A stretch of DNA of 22,456 bases from Euryarchaeota archaeon UBA121 (GCA_002499865.1 DANL01000050.1:2467-24922); one strand, 5' to 3'. Positions 1 through 8,800 are shown, counted from the stretch's first letter. The notes: generated by a model from the letters alone, not told the origin. Numbers and translations are program-made.

Positions 1-101
1 ACTGCTGAAACATAAGCCGAAGGAAGAATGGCAGCATGCCTGCTCCAATTTCCATACACTGTGTCTCGCATGAAGCAGGTTATTCCGATGACTGGGCGCA
101 A
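1..101 (-). CDS. Partial PuuD-like gamma-glutamyl hydrolase (class I amidotransferase), N-terminus only
   Basis: Reading the minus strand from 101 to the window edge gives an open frame that begins RPVIGITCF and continues through YGNWSRHAAILPSAYVSA. This matches the N-terminus of the peptidase C26 / gamma-glutamyl-GABA hydrolase family, which opens with PxIGIT and has an aYvdaV segment about 25 residues later. The catalytic Cys and His-Glu lie outside the window. The likely start is TTG at 101-99, directly after the TGA stop of the upstream gene and preceded by AGGTG (110-106), a plausible ribosome binding site. An internal ATG at 71-69 would cut off the conserved PVIGIT strand, so it is less likely. 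In the family these enzymes hydrolyse gamma-glutamyl amides such as gamma-glutamyl-GABA. The exact substrate cannot be told from about 34 residues. Confidence 0.7.
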   Translation of the reverse strand, partial: MRPVIGITCFMRDTVYGNWSRHAAILPSAYVSA

Positions 102-500
102 TCAAACACCTGAAGATTCTCTTAGTATGCGGGCATGTCTGAATGATTTGATTCCAGCAACCATGAATATAGAGCCCATAACTAGGAGGGCCATTAGTGA
201 TGCCAGAGTTAGGCTGGAATCAGGAATTCCCATCATTGCAACCATTGAAATTGGCATGATTACCATAAACAGTGCCAAAACCATTGATGCATGCATTAGG
301 TGATGACGCATGTCAGGCATCCTTTCAGATAGTATTCCAAGAACCAATAAGGGAGCGCCCATGAATGAAGGGATCAATGCAGTAATTGAAGATTGGTCAG
401 ATATGATGTATGTAGCGATACCAAAGATTACCAGTATGGAGCCGATTATTTTAGCTAAATCAGGTACAGATCTTCCGAAGAATGAGAACGCGTCGTCCAT
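102..500 (-). CDS. Small four-helix membrane protein, uncharacterised
   Basis: This 132-residue protein has four predicted membrane segments at about residues 16-35, 40-58, 69-91 and 98-118, with short polar ends and a basic C-terminus (KSFRHARILRE). The segment ALIPSFMGAPLLVLG, followed by HHLMHASMVLAL, resembles small conserved membrane proteins of unknown function in bacteria. That resemblance is from memory and gives no function. The start is ATG at 500, with a TATA-like box about 24 bases upstream, which fits a leaderless transcript. Its TGA stop abuts the start of the PuuD-like gene, so the two probably form one transcript. Confidence 0.7.
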   Translation of the reverse strand: MDDAFSFFGRSVPDLAKIIGSILVIFGIATYIISDQSSITALIPSFMGAPLLVLGILSERMPDMRHHLMHASMVLALFMVIMPISMVAMMGIPDSSLTLASLMALLVMGSIFMVAGIKSFRHARILRESSGV

Positions 501-517
501 AGCTTGTGCTAGATGGT

Positions 518-528
518 ACTACTTATGA
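518..528 (-). promoter_or_regulatory. TATA-like box for the membrane protein gene at 500
   Basis: The minus strand reads TCATAAGTAGT here. The core ATAAGT is centred about 24 bases upstream of the ATG at 500, close to the archaeal TATA-to-start-site distance, so the message would be leaderless or nearly so. Confidence 0.4.
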
Positions 529-553
529 CACTCACTGAAGGCGATGCAGGGAT

Positions 554-558
554 AAAAA
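554..558 (-). terminator. Short T-tract after the Fe-S oxidoreductase gene
   Basis: Just past the stop at 567 the minus strand contains TGATTTTTATC. Archaeal RNA polymerase can stop at short T-runs, so this may end the message. Five Ts are a weak signal. Confidence 0.3.
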
Positions 559-566
559 TCAGTTAA

Positions 567-2609
567 TCATACCATATCGGATATTGATGAGTTCCATATT
601 CTTGCCTTTCCAGTCCTATTTTTTGACTTGTCATGTATCTCTAGATCACGTGCCACGATCTGCTCCCATAGTAGCTCTGCAACATCGAGAACCTCCATAT
701 CAGAACCTACCACATCCAAACCATCCTTGATCATGACTGAACAGAAGGGGCAACCGACTGCCACGGTATCACATCCTGTCTCAGCAAGTTCTGCCGCCCT
801 AATCTCGTTGACCCTCTTATCGGCATCTTCTTCCATCCACATCTGAGCACCACCTGCACCGCAACAGAATGAGTCCTTCCCGTGCCTCTCGGGCTCGGTA
901 TCAACGCCCCCTATTACTGATCGAGGGGCATCCACGATATCGCCAATCCTTCCTAGGTAGCAGGGATCATGGAATGTGATACTGCGCCCATTCTTTTCTG
1001 CCTCTGGCAGTTTTCCTTCTTGCTGAAGCTTGGCGATTATCTCAGAATGGTGGAATACCTCCAAGTCTTCTCCTCCAAAATCTCCGTATTCTTTCCCGAG
1101 AGTGTGGAAACAATGAGGGCAGGAAGCGACAATCCTCTTGACTCCAAGCTCTTGAAATGTAGACATATTTGTCTCAGCTAGCATCTGGAAAAGGTATTCG
1201 TTTCCTGCCCTTCTTGCAGGATCTCCGGAGCATCCTTCTTGCATACCCAAGATCCCTACGTCTAACCCAGCCTCCTTGAGTAGAGAGATAGTAGATCTAG
1301 CTACCTTCTGGTTCCTCTCATCAAAACTAGCTGCGCATCCTACGAAGTAAATATACTCGGCTGGCTCTCCGACCTTCACTCCTAGATCTGAAGCCCAGTC
1401 AGCCCTCTCATGCGCCCCAAATCCGTAGGGATTAGAAGCTGACTCTATATTTCCCATTGCCGTATTAAGGACCTCTGGATACTCCATAGTCTCCATCATT
1501 GCGTTTCTCCTCAGATCGGTTAGCTTTGGAACATGCTCAATGTATAGGGGGCATACATCAACGCAAGCGTTACATGTAGTACATGCCCAAACTGCCTCCT
1601 CTGTAATCCTCTCGAGCATCGTTTCATCTGGTTGGCCCCCGGACAGAAGGATCGGAGCGTGATCATTTGCGTAGTTCCTTACATCGTGGATAACTTGCAT
1701 TGGGTTCAATCCCTTACCAGAAGCATAGGCGGGACAGACGTCTTGGCATCTAGCACAAGATGTACATGACCAGCCATCAATCAGTTGTCTCCAAGAGTAC
1801 TGATTATAGGTGCTGACGCCGAATGAGTCAATGTCTAAATCTTCCAAAGGTACTGCCTTACCGTCATCTCCTGTTGCTAATGGCCTCATCCTAGCCATAG
1901 GACCAGCATCGTGGAAGAAGACATTTGGGACGGCCATGACTAAATGCATGTGCTTAGATAGAGGAATCAGGAAAAGGAAAACGGAGATTGCCAGCATGTG
2001 GGCCCAGTAGGACAGGATTACAGTTTGCTCCGAAAGTCCTTGTTCAGAGAACCAGTGTCCGAGTGGTTCCCAAAAAGAGCTAGGCGACTCTGCTGACTCT
2101 ACCATGAATGATGTAGTGGTAATTGTGAAAATAAGCAGTAGAATGACGTTTCCCTCAAGCTGAGATTTTCCCTTGAGTTTCTCAGGCGTGAAGACTACCC
2201 TCCTAGTTAGGGCGCTGACGCATCCGATAAGTGCCATGAAGTATCCTAGCTCCACCATTCCATTCCAAGGCCCGACTAAGATTTCTGGGAGTATCTTCTC
2301 GGAGAATGCATTGGCAGTCGCCAGATCAAACATATCCGTTGATAGCATTAGGAATCCCCAAAACATCAGAACGTGCATGATTCCTGCAACCTTATCCCTG
2401 AGAACCTTCTTTTGGAACAACCAGCCTGAGATGAATTCCCTAATTCTAGTATTCCAAGAATCGAACCTACTATCGGAAGACCCTAGCATAACTAGCCTAG
2501 TGGCCTTCTGAACCTGATAAGTGAAGAAGCCTATCGAGATAACTCCGATTGACAGTAATATATGCCATCCTTCGAACGGGCCATAGGACTGTAAAAGTGG
2601 ATGCTCCAT
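567..2609 (-). CDS. Membrane-bound HdrD/EMO-like Fe-S oxidoreductase (probable ETF:quinone oxidoreductase)
   Basis: This 680-residue protein has an N-terminal membrane domain (residues about 12-230) of the nitrate-reductase gamma / cytochrome b type, with about five helices and histidines at 16, 79, 203, 220 and 222 that could ligate heme b. Two [4Fe-4S] ferredoxin motifs follow: Cys 282-285-288-292 and Cys 343-346-349-353. Two CCG domains come next. The first has Cys425, the degenerate EGCSGDPARRAGNE at Cys460, and Cys497/500. The second has Cys550, Cys582-583 and Cys620/623. In HdrB/HdrD relatives CCG domains hold noncubane clusters. This architecture matches the ETF:menaquinone oxidoreductases (EMO) that pass electrons from acyl-CoA dehydrogenases through ETF to quinone. 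The divergent acyl-CoA dehydrogenase supports that role; a heterodisulfide or other electron donor cannot be excluded. Confidence 0.85.
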   Translation of the reverse strand: MEHPLLQSYGPFEGWHILLSIGVISIGFFTYQVQKATRLVMLGSSDSRFDSWNTRIREFISGWLFQKKVLRDKVAGIMHVLMFWGFLMLSTDMFDLATANAFSEKILPEILVGPWNGMVELGYFMALIGCVSALTRRVVFTPEKLKGKSQLEGNVILLLIFTITTTSFMVESAESPSSFWEPLGHWFSEQGLSEQTVILSYWAHMLAISVFLFLIPLSKHMHLVMAVPNVFFHDAGPMARMRPLATGDDGKAVPLEDLDIDSFGVSTYNQYSWRQLIDGWSCTSCARCQDVCPAYASGKGLNPMQVIHDVRNYANDHAPILLSGGQPDETMLERITEEAVWACTTCNACVDVCPLYIEHVPKLTDLRRNAMMETMEYPEVLNTAMGNIESASNPYGFGAHERADWASDLGVKVGEPAEYIYFVGCAASFDERNQKVARSTISLLKEAGLDVGILGMQEGCSGDPARRAGNEYLFQMLAETNMSTFQELGVKRIVASCPHCFHTLGKEYGDFGGEDLEVFHHSEIIAKLQQEGKLPEAEKNGRSITFHDPCYLGRIGDIVDAPRSVIGGVDTEPERHGKDSFCCGAGGAQMWMEEDADKRVNEIRAAELAETGCDTVAVGCPFCSVMIKDGLDVVGSDMEVLDVAELLWEQIVARDLEIHDKSKNRTGKARIWNSSISDMV

Positions 2610-2757
2610 AACAAATCACACGTCTGGGCACACACCCCTAGACATGATGGCCGAAGAGGTCTGGACGCTTGAATGAAACCCCAGATCTATCTTTCAGCAG
2701 TAAGTAAAGACACTTTAACATAATAGCCTAGGAGGGCCCATTCTGAAAGCTCGAGAG

Positions 2758-2770
2758 TATTGATTAATAG
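2758..2770 (+). promoter_or_regulatory. Weak TATA-like element before the acyl-CoA dehydrogenase
   Basis: The AT-rich stretch TATTGATTAATAG is centred about 27 bases before ATG 2792, as expected for a leaderless archaeal transcript. It matches the consensus only loosely. A second AT-rich stretch lies at about 2715-2728 (TTTAACATAATAG). Confidence 0.25.
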
Positions 2771-2791
2771 CTTGTGCTACAGCGGGATTTC

Positions 2792-3949
2792 ATGGTAGAG
2801 TTTGATCTGAGTGAAGATCAGGAAATGATGAGGGAACTAGCTAGAGAATTCGCTAATGAGGAGCTTATCCCCAATGCTGAAAAATGGGACAGAGAGGGGA
2901 TATTCCCGGAAGAGGCAATAGATGAGGCGCGAAGTTTAGGCTTGTTGAACTGTACCATACCAGCAGATTATGGGGGCCTTGGATTGAGCTTCTTGGACGA
3001 AGCGATAATCAATGAAGAGCTGGGAAGAGGAGATCCTGGTTTCGCTACTATCACCGGGGTAACTATGCTGGCATGTCACCCCTTAATCTACGGAGGTAGC
3101 GAGGAGCAAAAGAAAGAGTATCTCGGTAGGGTTTGTCAGGGAAAAATTTCTGCATATTGCGTGACTGAGCCAGGTTGTGGGTCAGATGTAAAATCGATAG
3201 AAACTACAGCCGTCCTAGATGGCGAACATTACATAATCAATGGTTCAAAAATGTGGATTGGCGGAGCAGGATATGCCGATTGGTTCTATGTTCTCGCCAG
3301 AACTGGTAAAGACAAAGGTCATGATTCTTTGAGTGGATTCATCGTCGAATCGAATATGGAAGGAGTAGAGGTAGGAAAGAAGGAGGAGAAGATGGGGCAG
3401 CGCTCATCCGATACCAGGGGAGTGGCATTCAGAAATGTCAGAATTCCAAAGGAGAATATTATCGGAAGAGAAGGGGATGGGTGGTTACAAGCTATGATTT
3501 CCTTTGATCGGTCTCGGCCAATGTTAGCCGCGCACGCCTTGGGTAACGCTAGAGGAGCCATGGAGGAAGCGTGGCGTTATGCAAACGAGAGAGAGAGCTT
3601 TGGAAAATCAATTTTTGAACATCAATCCATTGCTTTCATGCTTGCCGACATGAGTACCAAAATAGAATGTGCTCGACTATTATCCTACAAAGCCGCATCC
3701 AAGCTGGACGCAGGGGAGAGGGCGACCCTTGAATCCGCCCATGCAAAGAGGTTTGCCGCGGACATGGGAATGGAGGTAACCACAGATGCCGTTCAGATTT
3801 TTGGGGGGTATGGATATTCCGAGGAGTTTCCAGCCGCTAGAAGGATGCGAGGGGCTAAAATCTACCAGATATTTGGCGGGACGAGTCAGATACAGAGGCT
3901 CATCATAAGTAGAGAGTCGAACAAAGAATATGTTCAAAGCGTCAATTAA
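2792..3949 (+). CDS. MCAD-like acyl-CoA dehydrogenase lacking the usual catalytic glutamate
   Basis: This FAD-dependent acyl-CoA dehydrogenase has 385 residues from ATG 2792. A GTG at 2774 would add six residues, but the chosen start gives the typical opening MVEFDLSEDQ. The helical N-domain spans about 1-115, the beta domain carries AYCVTEPGCGSD at 121-132, and the C-terminal helical domain contains SFDRSRPMLAAHALG, ERESFGKSIFEHQ and QIFGGYGYSEEFP. The protein resembles medium-chain dehydrogenases throughout. However, the MCAD base (Glu376, in YEGT) is Gly362 here (FGGT), and the alternative base position used by isovaleryl- and long-chain enzymes (Glu before Arg) is Ser241. It may use another residue, or act on an unusual substrate. 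Electrons would go to ETF and probably to the divergent membrane oxidoreductase. Confidence 0.9.
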   Translation: MVEFDLSEDQEMMRELAREFANEELIPNAEKWDREGIFPEEAIDEARSLGLLNCTIPADYGGLGLSFLDEAIINEELGRGDPGFATITGVTMLACHPLIYGGSEEQKKEYLGRVCQGKISAYCVTEPGCGSDVKSIETTAVLDGEHYIINGSKMWIGGAGYADWFYVLARTGKDKGHDSLSGFIVESNMEGVEVGKKEEKMGQRSSDTRGVAFRNVRIPKENIIGREGDGWLQAMISFDRSRPMLAAHALGNARGAMEEAWRYANERESFGKSIFEHQSIAFMLADMSTKIECARLLSYKAASKLDAGERATLESAHAKRFAADMGMEVTTDAVQIFGGYGYSEEFPAARRMRGAKIYQIFGGTSQIQRLIISRESNKEYVQSVN

Positions 3950-3962
3950 ATCGGGCATGAGA

Positions 3963-3969
3963 TTTTTTT
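3963..3969 (+). terminator. T7 tract after the acyl-CoA dehydrogenase
   Basis: A run of seven Ts begins 13 bases after the stop codon, with no hairpin before it. Intrinsic archaeal termination needs only such a T-run, so this is a plausible terminator separating the dehydrogenase from mevalonate kinase. Confidence 0.5.
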
Positions 3970-4026
3970 CATTTGTTCTAGATGAGTTATCCCAATCCTC
4001 ATTTCCTTTGACCAGACGCGGAGTGC

Positions 4027-5007
4027 ATGGTGACCGCATTTGCGCCGGGGAAGTGTATTCTTTTCGGGGAGCACGCAGTTGTGTACGGACAACCGGCAGT
4101 TGCAGTGTCAATAGACGCTGGGGTCGAAGTTACGATAAGCGAATCGAGCAGATGGATTTTGGAGGGAAAGCCATTTGAACCTTCTAGACACCCTCATATT
4201 TCCCACATAATTAATGATATATTCGAGTATACTGGAAGGCCACTGGAAATAGATATCAAAAGCGAGCTCTTCTCTGCTGCTGGACTTGGTTCTTCAGCGG
4301 CACTATCCAACTCAATGGGAGCTGCTCTACATCACTTTGTTAGACCAAATGAGCCATTGGACCTAATATCACTCGCTAGAATTGGCCATTCAGCTGAGGC
4401 GAATGCCCAGAAAGGGAGGGCTAGCCCTACTGATACTGCTACTAGTGCTCTTGGAGGATGCGTTGTTGTTTCCGGTGATAGGGTAAAAGGGACTCAGCAT
4501 TTCTTCGACGCTACTTTGGAAACGCCAGAAGGTAGCAGATCATGGTCAATTAGCAAGGTCGAGCTTCCAGAAATAGAAGATGTGTGGCTAGTATTGGGAT
4601 TCACTGGAATAGGTTCGCCTACTGGAGATATGGTAGCAGGGGTGTCTGAATTACTCAAGTCCGATCCACTAAAGATGAAGGAAATAGAAGCTATTGGAGA
4701 GATTACCTATTCTGGCCTGAGGGCACTTTCATCTGGAAATATGGAAGAGGTTGGCCATGCTATGAATGAGTGTCAGGAAAGATTACGTAAAATTGGAGTC
4801 AGTAGTCCAGAGCTTGAGAATCTTATTTCAGCCACAGAAAGTCACTCCCTGGGAGTGAAACTGACAGGAGCTGGTGGAGGCGGATGTATGGTCTCACTGA
4901 CTAGAAATCCCCAGAGAGTAGCTGAATGTATTGAAATTGCAGGAGGCAGGCCTCTGGTCTCGAAGTTCGGATCAGGCGGAGCTAGGATAGTGATAGAAGA
5001 AAATTGA
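4027..5007 (+). CDS. mvk: Mevalonate kinase
   Basis: This GHMP-family kinase has 326 residues and phosphorylates mevalonate with ATP for the isoprenoid side chains of archaeal lipids. All three GHMP motifs are visible: PGKCILFGEHAVVYGQPA (residues 8-25, with Lys9), the phosphate loop AAGLGSSAALS (84-94), and LTGAGGGGCM (279-288). The catalytic Asp is probably Asp136 in ASPTDTATS. The length is typical for archaeal mevalonate kinases, and the N-terminus with GEHAVVYG argues for this enzyme over phosphomevalonate or homoserine kinase. The start is ATG 4027. No clear ribosome binding site or strong TATA box precedes it. The gene sits alone between a T-tract terminator and the tbp promoter. Confidence 0.92.
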   Translation: MVTAFAPGKCILFGEHAVVYGQPAVAVSIDAGVEVTISESSRWILEGKPFEPSRHPHISHIINDIFEYTGRPLEIDIKSELFSAAGLGSSAALSNSMGAALHHFVRPNEPLDLISLARIGHSAEANAQKGRASPTDTATSALGGCVVVSGDRVKGTQHFFDATLETPEGSRSWSISKVELPEIEDVWLVLGFTGIGSPTGDMVAGVSELLKSDPLKMKEIEAIGEITYSGLRALSSGNMEEVGHAMNECQERLRKIGVSSPELENLISATESHSLGVKLTGAGGGGCMVSLTRNPQRVAECIEIAGGRPLVSKFGSGGARIVIEEN

Positions 5008-5041
5008 ATGCAGGACTTCATACTGATGCTGACTGATATCG

Positions 5042-5051
5042 TTTATAAGTA
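5042..5051 (+). promoter_or_regulatory. TATA box of the tbp gene
   Basis: TTTATAAGTA matches the archaeal TATA consensus and is centred about 25 bases before ATG 5071, so the start site should fall at or next to the start codon (leaderless message). Confidence 0.65.
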
Positions 5052-5052
5052 G

Positions 5053-5062
5053 AATATAAGTG
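5053..5062 (+). promoter_or_regulatory. Second TATA-like box in the tbp promoter
   Basis: AATATAAGTG lies directly downstream of the first box. It is only about 9 bases from the ATG, so a start site set by it would fall inside the coding region. It may instead be a site where TBP represses its own gene; this is inference. Confidence 0.35.
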
Positions 5063-5070
5063 CGGAACCC

Positions 5071-5799
5071 ATGCTAAGCGATGAAGAACGCCTAACTGTA
5101 GTGAATGTTGTAGCGTCGACAAGAGTTGCCGAGGAGCTTGATCTCCCGGATATAGCAATTCAGTTGAATTGCGAATATGAGCCTGAACAATTCCCAGGAG
5201 TTGTCTACCGTGTTGTAGATCCCAAACTGGCAATACTCATGTTCAGATCTGGCAGGGCAGTATGCACTGGCGGTAAGAATCAGCAGAATATTGAAACAGG
5301 AATCGAGAGGATGATTGGCGATCTTCGCGCCGCGGGAATCTCAACTTGGGATGTTGCCGATGTGGATATTGAGGTTCAGAACATGGTTGCGACTTATTCT
5401 CTCTTCTTCCCTGAAGACTACACTGGAGTAGCTAAGATGGATGATATAAACACCAAGGTTATCGATGATGCTGGAGGAATCAGAGCTGCTACTGACGAGG
5501 AAGTTGAGAATGAGGACTCGAGAATCAGGGGAATCAAGCAAGGAGAGCCTCTAGCTGCACTCCCTAGAAGACTGAATCTGAACAACCTAACTTTCCATCT
5601 GCCCTTTGACAAGGTAGAGTATGAGCCAGAGCAGTTCCCAGGCCTGATTTACAGGTTAGATTATCCCAAGGTAGTTTGTCTGATCTTCGGAAGTGGCAAG
5701 ATGGTCATAACCGGAGCAAGGGCTAAGGATCAGATTCTAGAGGCCGTTCAGTTCATTCAGGATGAGTTAGCAGACCTCCCCGATTACAGGGCTATGTAA
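5071..5799 (+). CDS. tbp: TATA-box binding protein with an enlarged second repeat
   Basis: This is the general transcription factor that binds the TATA box and recruits TFB and RNA polymerase. Both half-saddle repeats are clear. Repeat 1 runs from TVVNVVASTRV through EYEPEQFPGVVYR and LMFRSGRAVCTGGK (residues about 9-72). Repeat 2 starts at DIEVQNMVATYSL (99-111) and resumes at LNLNNLTFHLP, EYEPEQFPGLIYR and LIFGSGKMVITGAR (168-217). The four DNA-intercalating phenylalanines (one in each QFPG and one in each MF/IF) are present. Archaeal TBPs are usually about 180-190 residues, but this one has 242. The excess is an acidic, mostly polar stretch at about 112-166, between the first strand and first helix of repeat 2. 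The frame is open throughout and the flanks match the family, so a frameshift artefact is unlikely. Confidence 0.93.
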   Translation: MLSDEERLTVVNVVASTRVAEELDLPDIAIQLNCEYEPEQFPGVVYRVVDPKLAILMFRSGRAVCTGGKNQQNIETGIERMIGDLRAAGISTWDVADVDIEVQNMVATYSLFFPEDYTGVAKMDDINTKVIDDAGGIRAATDEEVENEDSRIRGIKQGEPLAALPRRLNLNNLTFHLPFDKVEYEPEQFPGLIYRLDYPKVVCLIFGSGKMVITGARAKDQILEAVQFIQDELADLPDYRAM

Positions 5800-5828
5800 T
5801 CAAGTCCTTACAGTCACATTGATTTGTA

Positions 5829-5847
5829 GCATCTCCATAGGAGATGT
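5829..5847 (+). promoter_or_regulatory. Hairpin that pairs the ribosome binding site before the PKD protein gene
   Basis: ATCTCC (5831-5836) and GGAGAT (5840-5845) form a perfect six-pair stem with a three-base loop, extended by C5830-G5846 and a G-T pair. The GGAG of the 3' arm is the likely ribosome binding site for ATG 5848, so folding would hide it. No TATA box is seen in the 48-base gap after tbp, so the element probably lies in a longer message. Confidence 0.5.
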
Positions 5848-8800
5848 ATGAGTAAGTCCCTCGCGTCAGCAATTATGGTAGTTATTCTTCTCTCTTCGCA
5901 AAGCGTATTGATGTTCTATTCCGATGAAATGGAAAGTATGGGCGAAGACAATTCGAAGCTAGAAACGGTAAGTAGAAACATTGCGATTACAGATGTTCCA
6001 ACTTGGCAGGTTGGAGATAGGTGGGTATATGACGGCTATCTTGATGTTGGTGAATTCGTCAGCTCTTCGGGGGTATCGACGAATGTACAGTTCTTGACGG
6101 GTACTCTAGACAGGACAGTCACGGATATCTACACAATGATCGTTGATAACCGTTCCACGCTGGTCTATGAGGCAGAATCTATCGGTACCTATGAGGCTCA
6201 GAATGTGAATCTTGATGGAAACACTGGTGATTTAGACATAGAGATGCAAACTACAGAGTTAGTACGTGCATCGGACTTGGCCGTTATCGAACAGGAAGCT
6301 ACCATAGACATAGACTTCGGATACAGGATTTTCTGGTGGACAATAGATATCGATGTAGCAGAGTTGACTATTACTCAGACTTACTCCCCTCCTACCGAGG
6401 GATATGACTTCCCCCTTACCGTCGGAGACTACTGGTCATCTAGCTATTACCAAGAGACTGATTACGAGGGGTCGAGTGACTTCGTTGACATACCTGATGA
6501 TAGTCAGTCTAGTGAATCTAGAAGCTGGCAAGTAATGAGTAGGGGCGCACCAGGTACTTCATTTGCCTCCTGTCAGCAATCATACAATGTGACAACCTTC
6601 GATTCTAATGGTTCTGCAGATGGGTACAGGTGGTTCTGTCCAGCAGTCAGGGGCGATGTATCATCTAGTACGGACATAATCGATGGAATCAATGCATTCC
6701 ATGAGCTGGAGACTTACCAGGCTGGAAGAAGTAAACAGATCTCGATTGAGTTTGAGTATCCTCTTTCTCCTTTGGACTTCGATACATCGGCATGGGCAAA
6801 TGTGACTCAGAATGGACAACCCGTTTCGGGACAGGAGCTGGAGTTTAGGTATGGAATTGATGGAGATATTAGAACCGTCACGACTTCTTCTAATGGTTCT
6901 GTAAATATAGCATTCAATACGGGTAATTCGGTCGATGACTCTACCGGCGGGAGTGAGGCTGGAAGTCATGGTGTTATTGCATGGATTCCCTCTCAGAATA
7001 TAGTTGGCGCTTCAACAATAACAATTGACCCAAATGTCAGTAGTATTGATTTGGTCGCACTATCCGAAGGAGTTACGGTGGATAGGGCTAGAGGGCAATC
7101 CACCACTACTCTAGCTTCTTCTACCGGCTTCAATGCAGTTCCCGGAGATATTCTAAAATTCTATGTCCCCATACAGAACAGGGGGCTGATGACTTCTCCC
7201 TCGACGACAATGAATGTTGTTTCTCCTGATGGATCTACTCAAACTGTTCAGGTCCCATCTCTTGACAGTTTGGAACAGTCGATAGTAGATGTAAATTGGA
7301 CCGTACGAAATTCTCACCCCGTCGGAGAAATCACTCTTTCTTTCCAAGTAGACCCTGATGAGTTGATTTCTGATGATGGCGACAGAACGAACAACAATGG
7401 GGTATTTTCTTTGTTTATTGGAAGACTTCCAGTCGTATCTCTGGATATGCCGGACCAGTCCCTTACTAAGTCTGAAGTATTGTTGGACGGTAGTGGCTCT
7501 TATGATGAGGATGGAGGAGACCTGTCTTGTATGTTCACCATGACAATACCGGGAGGAAACTCCGTTTCTTCCACAGAGGAAGACTGTATCTTTGAGCATA
7601 CATGGGATGATGACGGTACTTACGATGTCCAACTTTCCATTACAGATGATGAAAACGATGAGGTAGTTGTTGTCCAAAGCATAGAGATTCTGAACAGGCC
7701 TCCGGAAATCTCCATTGGTTCCGAGTATGAGTGGACCTACGTTCTCTCTCCCATCCAATTCAATGTCGAGGAGCGTAGTGATGTTGATACCCAGACTCCA
7801 CAGGCTCCAATGGACATACTGTGGGACTCCACATACCCTTGTGACGAAGGGCAAGTTGGAATCTATTGTACTGTGACTCCAGATGTTGAGGGAAACTACA
7901 CCATCAGAGTCGAAGCCGTAGATGATGATGATGACATAGGATACTCAAACAAAACAATAGAGGTCAGGAATATTGCACCCACTAATCCGCGTGCCGAGAT
8001 ATGGATGGGAGGAAATAGAATGATTCCCGACAGTAGGGGCGTCTACATGGCTAATGAGGGAGATTTATTGACTTTTGAAGGATTTGCGGATGATTCTCAG
8101 AATGACCTGGGTACCCTACTTCACATTTGGAACCCTGATGCAGAAAATAATCCAGATCTTACTATCAACTATGAAGGAAGGAAAAGCACTGTTGAACATA
8201 CATATCACACATCTGGATTGCATCTTGCAACTCTTCAAGTGGTGGACAATGATGGAGCTAGCACTGAATCTCTAATCGTACCTATAGAAATCCAGAATAT
8301 CGACCCCCAAATCACTCCCTTGGCCCCTCCACTTCCCGCCGCTGAGGATTCTATTGTATCTATACCGGTAAGTACAATTGATACCTCGGGAGATATGCTA
8401 ACATTGAGAAATTGCTTCGACTTGGACCCAATGACCAACTCTGATGATTCCGGAGGATCCTCTGACGATTGCGATTTAGAGACCAGTATGCTGGAGAAAT
8501 CTTGGCCAGATGCAACTACTGCTCCGACAATGATTGTGTTTCACGTGACAGATGACGATGGAAGTACGGCGATGATAGAAATTCCGATTGATATACGAAA
8601 TGTAAATCCAGATCCAAGGGCCTCTGTAAGTACATTCTCTCCAATGGAAGGAGATGTTGTTTTCTTTAGTGCCAATGGAACGACTGATTCTTCGTATGAC
8701 ATGGAAAACCTACTTTACAACTGGGATATGGATACATCGGTTGACAGTGATGGGGACGGCAATGCGGCCAATGACATTGACATCCAAGGGAAGTGGGTCG

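Noticed and set aside
2646..2700. Stretch resembling a tRNA D-arm (TGGCCGAAGAGGTCTGG)
   Set aside because: No matching T-arm (GGTTCGAATCC-like) or paired acceptor stem was found around it.
7153..7854. 233-codon minus-strand open frame inside the PKD protein gene
   Set aside because: Its translation is low-complexity and family-free, while the plus-strand frame has clear PKD repeats; it is a shadow frame.
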